Notes: generated by a model not told the origin, from the sequence alone. Positions 1 to 6,355 are shown, counted from the first letter of the stretch. The stretch is 10,105 bases of DNA from Rhodospirillales bacterium (GCA_030040955.1 JASHSH010000218.1:1-10105); one strand, 5' to 3'. Numbers and translations are program-made.

Positions 1-434
1 GACATCTGCCGCACCAGGTCGCGCGGCCGGGTCTCCGACTTCAGCTCGGAGAACAGTTCGCCGGCGCGGCCATGCATGACCCGATCGTGCAGATAGGTGA
101 TCGGCCCCACGCGCCGCTTGTGCTCGCGGGCGAGGAACACGTTGGCCGATGCGCTGAGATTGTTGCACAGCGCCAGGTCCTGATAGACGATCTCGATGCC
201 CATCTGGCGGGCCTCGACCGGCCGGTGAAAGCGTACCTCGCGCCCCTCCAAGAACAGGTTGCCGCCGCTCGGCGGGAAATTGCCGGCGATGATCTTGACC
301 AGGGTCGACTTGCCGGCGCCGTTGTCGCCCATCAGGCCGACGATCTCGCCCGGCTCCAGCATCAGATCGATGCCGCCGAGCGCCTCGATGGCGCCGAAAT
401 GCTTGGTTATACTCCGCAACTCAAGAAGCGGCAT
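1..434 (-). CDS. Sugar-type ABC importer ATP-binding protein, N-terminal part (cut by window edge)
   Basis: This is the start of a cytoplasmic ATPase that would power a sugar-type (CUT2/ribose-fructose-like) ABC importer. Only 144 residues lie in the window; the rest continues beyond position 1. The reading begins MPLLELRSITKHFGAIEALG. It shows a Walker A motif GDNGAGKST at residues 36-44 and a Q-loop in IVYQDLALCNN (Gln85). The signature motif and Walker B are outside the window. The ATG at 434-432 is the only good start; a purine-rich GGGAGAG lies about 12 nt upstream, further than ideal. The sequence differs from the complete importer ATPase at 7588-9123, so this belongs to a second ABC system. 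Whether it is a single-domain (FrcA-like) or double-domain (RbsA-like) protein cannot be seen. It is transcribed away from ugd, with a good promoter and palindromic operator candidate in front. The family call is secure; the substrate is unknown. Confidence 0.9.
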   Translation of the reverse strand, partial: MPLLELRSITKHFGAIEALGGIDLMLEPGEIVGLMGDNGAGKSTLVKIIAGNFPPSGGNLFLEGREVRFHRPVEARQMGIEIVYQDLALCNNLSASANVFLAREHKRRVGPITYLHDRVMHGRAGELFSELKSETRPRDLVRQM

Positions 435-483
435 GGCGATTAGTTTCTCTCCCTTTCGCTTTTATTGATTTTTTCTTGAATTT

Positions 484-493
484 GAACCGGTTC
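484..493. promoter_or_regulatory. Palindromic operator candidate GAACCGGTTC (LacI-type)
   Basis: GAACCGGTTC is a perfect 10-bp palindrome with a central CG, set in TTTGAACCGGTTCGCA. LacI/GalR-family regulators, which commonly control sugar ABC operons, bind such CG-centred palindromes. It lies about 10 nt downstream of the predicted start of the minus-strand promoter, a position suited to repression by blocking elongation or open-complex formation. A close partner, GAACCGGTCC, sits inside the promoter spacer of the other ABC operon at 5172-5181. No regulator gene is visible in the window. Confidence 0.4.
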
Positions 494-508
494 GCAGGCC
501 CGTCCGCG

Positions 509-537
509 ACTATATTGTCTGCGCCAGCGCCTGTCCA
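509..537 (-). promoter_or_regulatory. Sigma70-like promoter for the minus-strand ABC ATPase
   Basis: Read on the minus strand, TGGACA (forward 532-537) is followed after exactly 17 nt by TATAGT (forward 509-514). Each hexamer has only one or two mismatches to the TTGACA/TATAAT consensus. Transcription would start near position 502, leaving a leader of about 70 nt before the ATPase start at 434. The palindrome at 484-493 falls just downstream of that start point. This is a prediction from sequence only. Confidence 0.5.
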
Positions 538-565
538 GAGCGGAAACCGGCAGCAAATTGCCCAA

Positions 566-579
566 GATTTGCGCAAATC
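566..579. promoter_or_regulatory. Perfect 14-bp palindrome GATTTGCGCAAATC upstream of ugd
   Basis: A perfect 14-bp dyad lies in the region between the divergent ABC ATPase and ugd. It also has a CG centre and may be a regulator binding site. It sits upstream of both predicted promoters (that of ugd at 646-675, that of the ATPase at 509-537). This would suit an activator or an upstream operator. Nothing in the sequence identifies the protein that would bind it. Confidence 0.3.
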
Positions 580-645
580 GGCCACCATCGCGGTGACGAA
601 TTCGCGCTTCCATCCTGTCCGCCGGCACGACGGTTTGTCGCGGGC

Positions 646-675
646 TTGCCGTGCTCGCGCGGGCGCGACTATTCT
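646..675 (+). promoter_or_regulatory. Possible promoter for ugd-pirin
   Basis: TTGCCG at 646-651 and TATTCT at 670-675 are separated by 18 nt. TTGCC-type -35 boxes are common in alphaproteobacterial promoters, but both hexamers are imperfect, so this is a moderate candidate. The predicted start near 682 would give an 80-nt leader before the ugd ATG at 762. The 12-bp palindrome ACGAAATTTCGT at 684-695 lies right at the predicted start. Confidence 0.35.
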
Positions 676-683
676 CGCGCGCA

Positions 684-695
684 ACGAAATTTCGT
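684..695. promoter_or_regulatory. Perfect 12-bp palindrome ACGAAATTTCGT at the ugd promoter
   Basis: This dyad lies 9-20 nt downstream of the candidate -10 box at 670-675 and so overlaps the likely transcription start of ugd. It is an AT-centred palindrome in otherwise very GC-rich DNA, which makes it stand out. An operator role is inferred from position only. Confidence 0.25.
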
Positions 696-761
696 CCCGC
701 CGGCACCCGTGCCCAGGGGTCGGCCCAACCAGCATCGGCGACGGACAACGGAGCGCCCGCA

Positions 762-2099
762 ATGCGAATCGCCATGATCGGCACGGGCTATGTCGGACTC
801 GTGTCCGGCGCCTGCTTCTCGGAATTCGGCATGGACGTGGCCTGCGTCGATCTGGACGCGGCCAAGATCGAGGCGCTGCGCCAGGGGCGGATGCCGATCT
901 ACGAGCCGGGCCTCGAGCAGATGGTGGCGGAGAATGTGCGCGCCGGAAGGCTGTCCTTCTCGACCGACCTCGCCGCCACGGTCGCCGGCGCGGAAGCGGT
1001 GTTCATCGCGGTCGGCACGCCGAGCCGCCGTGGCGACGGCCACGCCGATCTCAGCTACGTCCACGCCGCCGCCGCGGACATCGCGCGATCGCTCGCCCGC
1101 TACACGGTGGTGATCACCAAATCGACGGTGCCGGTGGGCACCGGGCGCGAGGTCGAGCGCATCGTCCGCGCGACCCGGCCGCAGGCCGAGTTCGACATCG
1201 TCTCCAATCCCGAATTCCTGCGCGAGGGATCGGCCATCGCCGACTTCATGCGCCCCGACCGGGTGGTGATCGGCACCGAATCCGAGCGCGCCCGCGCCGC
1301 GATGCGCCAGATCTACCGCGTGCTCTACCTGATCGAGACGCCGATCGTGTTCACCGGCATCGAGACCGCCGAGCTGATCAAGTACGCGGCCAACACGTTC
1401 CTGGCCGCAAAGATCACCTTCATCAACGAGATCGCCGATCTGTGCGAGAAGGTGGGGGCGGACGTGCACGATGTGGCGCGCGGCATCGGCCTCGATGGGC
1501 GAATCGGGCGCAAATTCCTGCATCCCGGCCCGGGCTATGGCGGCTCCTGCTTCCCCAAGGACACGCTGGCGCTGGTACGCACCGCGCGCGACGCCGGCGC
1601 GCCGCTGCGCATGATCGAAACCGTGGTCGCGGTCAACGACGAACGCAAGCGGGCGATGGCGGCGCGCATCGTCGCGGCCTGCGGCGGGTCGGTGGGCGGC
1701 AAGACGGTCGCCGTGCTCGGCCTCACCTTCAAGCCGAACACCGACGACATGCGCGAGTCGCCCTCGCTCGCCATCGTGCCGGCCTTGCAGCGCGCGGGCG
1801 CGACCGTGCGCGCCTTCGACCCCGAGGGAATGGAAGAGGCCAGGAGGCTGCTGCCCGGCGTGGTGTTCTGTCCCGATGCCTATGCCGCGCTGGAAGGAGC
1901 CGATTGCGTGGCGCTGGTCACCGAGTGGAACGAATTCCGCGCGCTCGATCTGGCGCGCGCCAAGTCGCTGCTCAAGGCGCCGGTGATGGTCGACCTGCGC
2001 AATGTTTACAGTCCGGCCGACATGGAGGCCGCCGGCTTCCGCTACAGTTCGATCGGCCGTCCGCCCGCGCGCGCGGCCGGCGCGGAGGCGAACCGATGA
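762..2099 (+). CDS. ugd: UDP-glucose 6-dehydrogenase
   Basis: This cytoplasmic enzyme oxidises UDP-glucose to UDP-glucuronate in two NAD+-dependent steps, supplying uronate for exopolysaccharide, capsule or lipid decoration. The 445-residue product has the family's usual length. Visible motifs in order: the NAD-binding GTGYVG at residues 7-12 with Asp30 ending the second strand; TKSTVPVGT near 119-127; SNPEFLREG at 148-156; the substrate and catalytic segment IKYAANTF with Lys207 and Asn211; the catalytic cysteine in GPGYGGSCFPKD (Cys263, Asp267); and the C-terminal UDP-binding segment LGLTFKPNTDDMRESPSL near 319-336. The ATG at 762 is chosen because CGGAG (749-753) lies 8 nt before it and because it puts the Rossmann strand at the very N-terminus. 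The frame is open further upstream, but that extension (Ala/Arg/Gly rich) does not look like family sequence. The stop overlaps the start of the pirin gene. A GDP-mannose dehydrogenase is the main alternative; the overall pattern favours UDP-glucose. Confidence 0.93.
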   Translation: MRIAMIGTGYVGLVSGACFSEFGMDVACVDLDAAKIEALRQGRMPIYEPGLEQMVAENVRAGRLSFSTDLAATVAGAEAVFIAVGTPSRRGDGHADLSYVHAAAADIARSLARYTVVITKSTVPVGTGREVERIVRATRPQAEFDIVSNPEFLREGSAIADFMRPDRVVIGTESERARAAMRQIYRVLYLIETPIVFTGIETAELIKYAANTFLAAKITFINEIADLCEKVGADVHDVARGIGLDGRIGRKFLHPGPGYGGSCFPKDTLALVRTARDAGAPLRMIETVVAVNDERKRAMAARIVAACGGSVGGKTVAVLGLTFKPNTDDMRESPSLAIVPALQRAGATVRAFDPEGMEEARRLLPGVVFCPDAYAALEGADCVALVTEWNEFRALDLARAKSLLKAPVMVDLRNVYSPADMEAAGFRYSSIGRPPARAAGAEANR

Positions 2100-2794
2100 T
2101 CGAGCTGCGACCGTTTCCCGGCCTGGGCGGAGCGAACCATGGCTGGCTCGACACGCGGCATCATTTTTCGTTCGCCGACTATGACGATCCCGGTCGCACG
2201 CATTGGGGCAGCCTGCGGGTGTGGAACGACGATACCATCGCGCCGGGCACCGGGTTTCCGCCGCATTCGCACCGCGACATGGAGATCATCACCTATGTGC
2301 GGGAAGGCGCGATCACCCACGAGGACAATCTCGGCAATCGCGGGCGGACCGAGGCGGGCGACGTTCAGGTGATGTCGGCCGGCACCGGCATCACGCACGC
2401 CGAATACAATCGCGAGCGCGGGCCCACCCGCATCTTCCAGATCTGGATCATCCCCACCAGCCGCGGCAAGCCGCCTTCCTGGGGGCAGAAGCCGTTCCCG
2501 AAGGCGGACCGCGCGGGCGCGCTGGTGACGCTCGCCAGCGGATTTCCCGGGGACGCCGACGCGCTTCCGATCCGCACCGACGCACGGGTTTTGGGCGCGA
2601 CGCTGCGCGCGGGCGAGAGCCTGGAGCGCGTGCTCGATGCCAAGCGATTTCTCTATCTGGTTCCCGCGCTCGGCGTAGTCGAAGTGAACGGCGTGCACGC
2701 CGCCGCCCGCGACGGGATCGCGATCGCCGGCACCGATTTGCTCCGCCTGCGCGCGATCGAGGATTCGGAAATCGTGCTGGTCGACGCGGCCTAG
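2096..2794 (+). CDS. Pirin family protein, YhhW/quercetinase type
   Basis: A 232-residue bicupin of the pirin family, the same length as E. coli YhhW (about 231 residues), which has quercetin 2,3-dioxygenase activity in vitro. The cellular substrate of bacterial pirins is mostly unknown. The N-terminal cupin carries the four expected metal ligands: His57 and His59 in GFPPHSHRDMEIITYV, and His101 and Glu103 in SAGTGITHAEYN. Other family landmarks are ANHGWLDTRHHFSFADY near residues 13-29 and RVWNDDTIAPGTGFPPH at 41-57. The start is secured by GGAGG at 2084-2088, 7 nt upstream of the ATG. The ATG overlaps the ugd stop (ATGA), so translation is probably coupled to ugd. The TAG stop lies inside the first arm of the inverted-repeat element at 2790-2918. 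Functional metal binding is likely; the link with UDP-glucuronate synthesis is unexplained. Confidence 0.92.
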   Translation: MIELRPFPGLGGANHGWLDTRHHFSFADYDDPGRTHWGSLRVWNDDTIAPGTGFPPHSHRDMEIITYVREGAITHEDNLGNRGRTEAGDVQVMSAGTGITHAEYNRERGPTRIFQIWIIPTSRGKPPSWGQKPFPKADRAGALVTLASGFPGDADALPIRTDARVLGATLRAGESLERVLDAKRFLYLVPALGVVEVNGVHAAARDGIAIAGTDLLRLRAIEDSEIVLVDAA

Positions 2795-2827
2795 AGTTTG
2801 TTCCACCTTGGTGGAACAAACCCTAGG
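2790..2827. terminator. Hairpin at the end of the pirin gene
   Basis: Arms 2790-2807 and 2810-2827 pair over 18 bp with one mismatch (A2795/C2822); the core is GTTTGTTCCACC / GGTGGAACAAAC around TT. The pirin stop codon is in the left arm. No T-run follows on the plus strand, so it is not a classic intrinsic terminator; a role in 3'-end protection or two-way termination is inferred. Confidence 0.5.
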
Positions 2828-2839
2828 TCTGCACGAAGC

Positions 2840-2861
2840 GGCCAACGCGTCCGCGTTGGCC
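2840..2861. repeat. Central perfect hairpin of the intergenic element
   Basis: GGCCAACGCG (2840-2849) and CGCGTTGGCC (2852-2861) are a perfect 10-bp inverted repeat around TC. It lies between the two end hairpins and has a different sequence from them, giving the element a symmetric three-hairpin plan. Confidence 0.55.
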
Positions 2862-2887
2862 TCGCTCAAGCGCCGCGCGGGCTTGTC

Positions 2888-2913
2888 GCCGATTCCAACA
2901 AGGTGGAATCGGC
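2888..2913. terminator. Hairpin at the end of the FAD-dehydrogenase gene
   Basis: GCCGATTCCA (2888-2897) and TGGAATCGGC (2904-2913) form a perfect 10-bp stem around ACAAGG. On the minus strand it directly follows the TAG stop of the FAD enzyme (2917-2915). Its 16-base core differs from that of the hairpin at 2790-2827 by one base, so the two hairpins are related copies in opposite orientation. Confidence 0.5.
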
Positions 2914-2914
2914 T

Positions 2915-4159
2915 CTAGCCGAAGCGTTCGGCGCGAAACGGCGCCAGATTCACGGAGGGCGGCGCGTCCGCGATGAGTTCGGCCACCAGCCGTCCGGTGA
3001 TCGCGGCGAGCGTGAGCCCGAGATGCTGATGACCGAGCGCGAGCACCGCGTTCCGCGCGCGGGGCGCCCTGCCGATCATCGGCAGATAGTCGGGAAGCGT
3101 GGGCCGGTCGCCATGCCAGCGGCTCGCCGCGGCGAGGGAGGGGCGCCGGAACAGCTCCCTCGCATGCATGAGCAGAATGTCGGCCCTGCGCCAGTCGGGC
3201 GACGCGCCGGCGCCGAGCTCGACCGTTCCGGCGAGTCGCGTGCCGCCTTCCATCGGCGTCATGACGAATCCGCGCTCGGCGAAAGTGATCGGAAGCTCGA
3301 TCGGCAGGTCCGCGCTCGGCACCATCGCGTGATAGCCGCGTTCGCGCGCGAGCGGAGCGTTCGCGCCCAGGGCGCGCGCAAGGGTCGATGCGCCCGCGCC
3401 CGCGGCCAATACCAGTCCCGCGACCTCGATCCCGCCCGACTGGGTGCGCACGGCACGCACAATTCCGTCGGCGACGTCGAACCCGGTGGCGGAAAGGCGC
3501 TCGATCCGCCCGCCCTCGGCCGCGAATCTTCGCGCCAGTGCCTGCGTCAGCGCCAGCGGATCGCGCACGTGAACGGTCGCGGGATAGAGCCGGCCGGCGG
3601 TCACCGGCACCGCCATGCCGGGCACGCGCTCCGCCGCCACCTTGCCGGACAGGTCCTGGAACGGGATGCCGTGCGCGGCGAGATCGCGCGCCTCGCGCCG
3701 GGCGGCCGGCGCGCTCCGTGCCGACTCATAGAGCGTCATCGCACCCGCGGAAACGAACAGATCGTCGAGACCGGAGGCCGCGATCTCCTCCCGCCAGGCG
3801 GGCCAGGCCGGGCGCAGCAGCTCCGCCAGCGCGGCCGTGCCGGCTGCGAAGCGCCTCGGCAACGAGGCGAACGCGAAACGCGCCATCCAGGGCAGCAGCG
3901 CGGGCAGCCCGGCCGGCTTGAGCGTCAGCGGTCCCAGCGGGTCGTGCAGCAGGCGTGGCAAAGCGGCGGCGGTCGCCGGCCGCGCCAAGGGTTGGATCAG
4001 TTCGGTGGCGATTCGGCCGGCATTGCCAGCGGAACAGGCGGCGCCCGGCTCGAGCGGGTCGAGCACCAGCACGCTTCGCCCGACCCGTTGCAGGGCACGC
4101 GCGCAGGCGATGCCGACAACACCGGCGCCGACCACCGCGATCGGCGCCGCCTTGCTCAC
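2915..4159 (-). CDS. FAD-dependent D-amino-acid-dehydrogenase-like oxidoreductase (DadA/HypO type)
   Basis: This 414-residue DAO-superfamily flavoenzyme probably oxidises the C-N bond of a D-amino or cyclic imino acid, passing electrons to the respiratory chain. Its length matches DadA-type dehydrogenases (about 410-435). It shows the FAD dinucleotide fold GAGVVG at residues 11-16, with LVLD ending at Asp34, a CSAGNAGRI segment at 42-50 in place of DadA's SFANAG, GDRPTLPDYLPMIG from about residue 350, and the closing FAD segment GHQHLGLTLAAITGRL from about 376. The start is taken as GTG at 4159-4157, because the Rossmann strand follows directly and it lies 16 nt after the upstream gene's stop. 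No clear ribosome binding site is visible, and the frame stays open upstream, so the start is less certain. It is co-transcribed with the DapA-family gene. In hydroxyproline degradation, a D-hydroxyproline dehydrogenase and a DapA-family deaminase act in sequence, which fits this pair. Glycine or sarcosine oxidase-like activity is an alternative. Confidence 0.8.
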   Translation of the reverse strand: MSKAAPIAVVGAGVVGIACARALQRVGRSVLVLDPLEPGAACSAGNAGRIATELIQPLARPATAAALPRLLHDPLGPLTLKPAGLPALLPWMARFAFASLPRRFAAGTAALAELLRPAWPAWREEIAASGLDDLFVSAGAMTLYESARSAPAARREARDLAAHGIPFQDLSGKVAAERVPGMAVPVTAGRLYPATVHVRDPLALTQALARRFAAEGGRIERLSATGFDVADGIVRAVRTQSGGIEVAGLVLAAGAGASTLARALGANAPLARERGYHAMVPSADLPIELPITFAERGFVMTPMEGGTRLAGTVELGAGASPDWRRADILLMHARELFRRPSLAAASRWHGDRPTLPDYLPMIGRAPRARNAVLALGHQHLGLTLAAITGRLVAELIADAPPSVNLAPFRAERFG

Positions 4160-4175
4160 GAGAGTGGTGCGCCGA

Positions 4176-5078
4176 TCAGGCCGCGGGACGACGAGCCAGC
4201 GCGGCGCGCATCGCCTGTTCGATCTCGGCCCGCGCCGCGCTTTCGAGCGCGAGCCTGGGCGGACGCGTCCGCGCCGTGCCGCGGCCCGCGATCTCCTCGC
4301 ACAGCTTGATGCACTGCACGAGGTCGGGCCGCGCGTCGAGATGCAGGAGCGGCATGATCCAGCGATAGAGGTCGAGCGCCTCCTTGGTCCTGCCCGCCGC
4401 GCCGAGGTCGAACAGGCGGGCGCATTCGCGCGGAAACACGTTGGATAGGCCGGAGACCCAGCCGACCGCACCGAGCGCGAGCGATTCGAGCACGATGTCG
4501 TCGAGCCCGCAGAACAGACGGAACCGGTCGCCGACCTTGTTGACCAGATCGACGAAGCGCCGCGTGTCGCCAGAGGATTCCTTGATCGCGACGATGGTGT
4601 CGAACGCGGTCAGCGCCGGCGCCATCTCGGGCGTCACGTCGTTCCGGTAGGCCGGCGGGTTGTTATAGAGCATGATCGGCAGGTCGGTGGCCGCGGCGAT
4701 CGTCTTGAACCAGGCGACGATCTCGTGCCGGCCCCCGTCATAGACCATCGAGGGCATCACCATCAGCCCGTCGAGCTTGAGCTTGGCCATGTCGCGCGCG
4801 AAACCCACCGCCGCCTCGGTGGTGATCTCGGCGAGGCCGGCGAGCACCGGCACGCGGCCTGCCGCCACGTCGCGCACCGCGGCGGCGACGTCGCGCTTCT
4901 CGGCCGGCGACAGCACCGTGTTCTCGCCCACCGAACCGCAAGCGATGATGCCGTGCACGCCCTCGGCGATCAGCGAACCCACCGTGCGCCGCGTCGCCTC
5001 GATATCGACCGACAGGTCGGGGCGGAACTGCGTGGTCACCGCCGGGAACACGCCTCGCCAGTTCACTTTCGCAGCCAT
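4176..5078 (-). CDS. DapA/NanA-superfamily class I aldolase or deaminase, possibly pyrroline-4-hydroxy-2-carboxylate deaminase
   Basis: A 300-residue TIM-barrel enzyme of the dihydrodipicolinate synthase/N-acetylneuraminate lyase superfamily, the usual length. The Schiff-base lysine is Lys166 in VAIKESSGDTRR. The catalytic tyrosine is Tyr138 in MLYNNPP. The pyruvate or keto-acid loop is CGSVGEN, near residues 47-53. The SRTG-type segment that follows YNxP in true DapA is replaced by PPAYRNDVTPE, so lysine biosynthesis is unlikely. The C-terminal run PLLHLDARPDLVQCIKLCEE is, from memory, typical of DapA-like proteins in hydroxyproline clusters. Together with the adjacent FAD enzyme this suggests deamination of a pyrroline-hydroxy-carboxylate to 2-oxoglutarate semialdehyde. 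That assignment is inference; other 2-keto-acid aldolase reactions remain open. The ATG at 5078 has GAGGAA directly before it and AAGGA about 10 nt upstream. The gene leads a two-gene minus-strand unit, divergent from the importer operon. No epimerase or semialdehyde dehydrogenase gene is present here. Confidence 0.8.
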   Translation of the reverse strand: MAAKVNWRGVFPAVTTQFRPDLSVDIEATRRTVGSLIAEGVHGIIACGSVGENTVLSPAEKRDVAAAVRDVAAGRVPVLAGLAEITTEAAVGFARDMAKLKLDGLMVMPSMVYDGGRHEIVAWFKTIAAATDLPIMLYNNPPAYRNDVTPEMAPALTAFDTIVAIKESSGDTRRFVDLVNKVGDRFRLFCGLDDIVLESLALGAVGWVSGLSNVFPRECARLFDLGAAGRTKEALDLYRWIMPLLHLDARPDLVQCIKLCEEIAGRGTARTRPPRLALESAARAEIEQAMRAALARRPAA

Positions 5079-5157
5079 TTCCTCACCGTCCTTCCGCGGA
5101 GATCGCCGAACCCGGACGATACCCTGGCGCGGCGCCGTTCCGAAAGGCGCGCGTCGA

Positions 5158-5187
5158 TTGACAGGGTCTCCGAACCGGTCCTATTGT
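5158..5187 (+). promoter_or_regulatory. Sigma70-like promoter of the importer operon
   Basis: TTGACA (5158-5163, a perfect -35) and TATTGT (5182-5187) are separated by 18 nt. Transcription would begin near 5194, giving a leader of about 117 nt before the binding-protein ATG at 5311. The spacer contains the imperfect palindrome at 5172-5181. No equally clear promoter was found for the divergent minus-strand pair. Confidence 0.55.
5172..5181. promoter_or_regulatory. Operator candidate GAACCGGTCC in the promoter spacer
   Basis: This shares GAACCGGT with the perfect palindrome GAACCGGTTC at 484-493; here one pair of the dyad is mismatched. It sits between the -35 and -10 boxes of the importer promoter, where a bound repressor would exclude RNA polymerase. 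The sequence match is short and could be chance in GC-rich DNA. Confidence 0.3.
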
Positions 5188-5207
5188 GAGCCTAGTCGAT
5201 CCCGCTT

Positions 5208-5227
5208 TGTATTCAAAGTGTCGACAA
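5208..5227 (+). promoter_or_regulatory. Conserved box TGTATTC-N4-TGTCGACAA, copy 1
   Basis: This box shares all 16 specified bases with 7415-7434 at identical spacing. It includes the 8-bp palindrome TGTCGACA, a form bound by some GntR-family regulators (inference). In this copy the first half also forms CTTTG-TATT-CAAAG (5205-5218). It lies 21 nt after the -10 box and 83 nt before the binding-protein start. In the divergent region it could also affect the minus-strand catabolic genes. Confidence 0.5.
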
Positions 5228-5310
5228 ATGCAATCGAAAAATGCGCAAGCCTGCATTCGTCGCCGCGCCTCGGGCGATCGACGCAGTTTGGGATCATGGG
5301 GAGAACCGAA

Positions 5311-6327
5311 ATGCGTGCACGTGGATTGGGATTCGCGGCCGCGCCCGCCCTGCTGGCGGCGCTGGCCATCGCGGCCGGAGCGCTCTCGGGCCAGGCCCGG
5401 GCCGAGGACCGCAAGATCGCCTTCCTCGCGGCGTCGAGCGAGAACGGCTTCAACCAGGCGATCTACGAGGGCGTGAAGAAGCGCGCTGCCAAGATCGGGG
5501 GGTACACCACCGACATCTTCAACGGCGAGTTCAACGCCACCAAGCAATACAACCAGGTCGAGGACCTGGTCGCGTCGAAGAAGTATCAGGCGATCATCAT
5601 CGCGCCCAACGACTCGGTGGGCATCGCCAACGCGCTGAAGGACGCGATCGGCGCGGGCATCAAGGTCGCCACGACGCTGTTCCCGGTCGGACCCAAGCTC
5701 GACACGCTGGAGCCGCAAATTCCCGGCATCACCGCCACCGTCGCCTCCAACCCGGCGATCGGCGCGCGCGCCGCCGCCGACACGGTGGTCAAGTATTGCG
5801 AGGGCAAGGATCCTTGCAACGTCGTCATCATGATCGGGCAGAAGATCTATCCGTTCGACAATCTGCGCTACAACACCTATCTGGAGACGCTGAAGCCGCA
5901 CGCCAACATCAAAGTCGTCGCGACCGTCGAGGGCAATTACGATCCCGACAAGTCGATGGCCGGAATGCAGGACGTGCTCCAGGCGCACAAGGACATCAAC
6001 GTCATCCTGTCCAACGCCGACCAGCATGTGGCGGGCGCCGAGATCGCGCTCAAGGATGCCGGCATCGACATCCGGAAGCTCTACGTGCTCGGCGGCGGCG
6101 CGGCGCAGATCGGCATCAAGGCGATCCGCGAGGGCCGCTGGAGCGGCACCGTCGCCTTCTTCCCCGAATCGATGGGCGAATACGCGATGCAGGCGATCGC
6201 CGACGCGCTCGACGGCAAGAAGGTCAATCCGGTGATCGACAGCGACAAGATCGGTCCGGTCCAGTTCATGGTGACCAAGGCGGTGCTCGACGCCCATCCC
6301 GATTTCCAGGGCGAATGGGCACAGTGA
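5311..6327 (+). CDS. Periplasmic sugar-type substrate-binding protein (RbsB family)
   Basis: This is the periplasmic receptor of the importer encoded downstream. The 338-residue product starts with a Sec signal peptide: an Arg-containing N-terminus, a hydrophobic Ala/Leu stretch at residues 8-26, and probable cleavage after QARA (residue 31) before EDRKIAF. There is no lipobox. The mature protein has the type I periplasmic-binding fold pattern: IAFLAASSENGFNQAIYEGVKKRA at the first strand and helix (36-59), NQVEDLVASKKYQAIIIAPND at 81-101, and YVLGGGAAQIGIKAIREG in the second lobe. The start at 5311 is preceded by GGGGAGA (5298-5304) with 6 nt spacing; an in-frame ATG at 5296 overlaps that ribosome site and is unlikely. 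It is first in the operon, and a GC-rich hairpin follows at 6356-6383. The family usually binds pentoses, hexoses, AI-2 or related polyols. The ligand here is unknown, and the neighbouring enzymes hint at an amino compound or conjugate. Confidence 0.92.
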   Translation: MRARGLGFAAAPALLAALAIAAGALSGQARAEDRKIAFLAASSENGFNQAIYEGVKKRAAKIGGYTTDIFNGEFNATKQYNQVEDLVASKKYQAIIIAPNDSVGIANALKDAIGAGIKVATTLFPVGPKLDTLEPQIPGITATVASNPAIGARAAADTVVKYCEGKDPCNVVIMIGQKIYPFDNLRYNTYLETLKPHANIKVVATVEGNYDPDKSMAGMQDVLQAHKDINVILSNADQHVAGAEIALKDAGIDIRKLYVLGGGAAQIGIKAIREGRWSGTVAFFPESMGEYAMQAIADALDGKKVNPVIDSDKIGPVQFMVTKAVLDAHPDFQGEWAQ

Positions 6328-6355
6328 GCCGGGCGAATCCGGGCTGACGGGCGAA

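Larger units (their letters stand above)
2790..2918. repeat. Intergenic inverted-repeat element with stop-codon-bearing ends (REP/MITE-like or double terminator)
   Basis: This 129-bp stretch between convergent genes has related inverted ends. From 2791 inward it reads CTAGAG, four bases (TTTG), then TTCCACCTTGGTGGAA. From 2918 inward on the other strand it reads CTAGAG, four bases (CCGA), then TTCCACCTTGTTGGAA. That is 21 of 26 identical positions. Each end is itself a near-perfect hairpin. The middle holds another perfect hairpin (2840-2861) and a weaker one (CAAGC 2867-2871 with GCTTG 2881-2885). The CTAG at each end supplies the TAG stop codon of its flanking gene: pirin at 2792-2794 and the FAD enzyme at 2917-2915. 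No open frame or transposase is present. It may be a non-autonomous repeat, or a terminator pair evolved as a unit. Genome copy number would decide. Confidence 0.6.

Noticed and set aside
1..434. First gene as part of the same importer as 7588-10082
   Set aside because: The downstream system has its own complete two-domain ATPase, and the partial protein differs in sequence around Walker A and the Q-loop.
476..2095. Long open frame running into the pirin gene from upstream
   Set aside because: It overlaps ugd in another frame, has an Arg/Gly-rich composition typical of out-of-frame GC-rich DNA, and the pirin ATG at 2096 has an excellent ribosome site.
2798..4309. Large plus-strand open frame opposite the FAD dehydrogenase
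   Set aside because: Low-complexity Arg/Ala/Pro translation with no recognisable domain. The minus strand encodes a complete flavoenzyme with clear motifs.
4176..5078. Lysine-biosynthetic DapA for the DapA-family gene
   Set aside because: The SRTG-type segment after YNxP is absent, and the gene sits in a catabolic context with an FAD dehydrogenase and an importer.
5227..5257. Inverted repeat AATGCA / TGCATT in the importer leader
   Set aside because: Only 6-bp arms 19 nt apart; not strong enough to claim a structure or operator.
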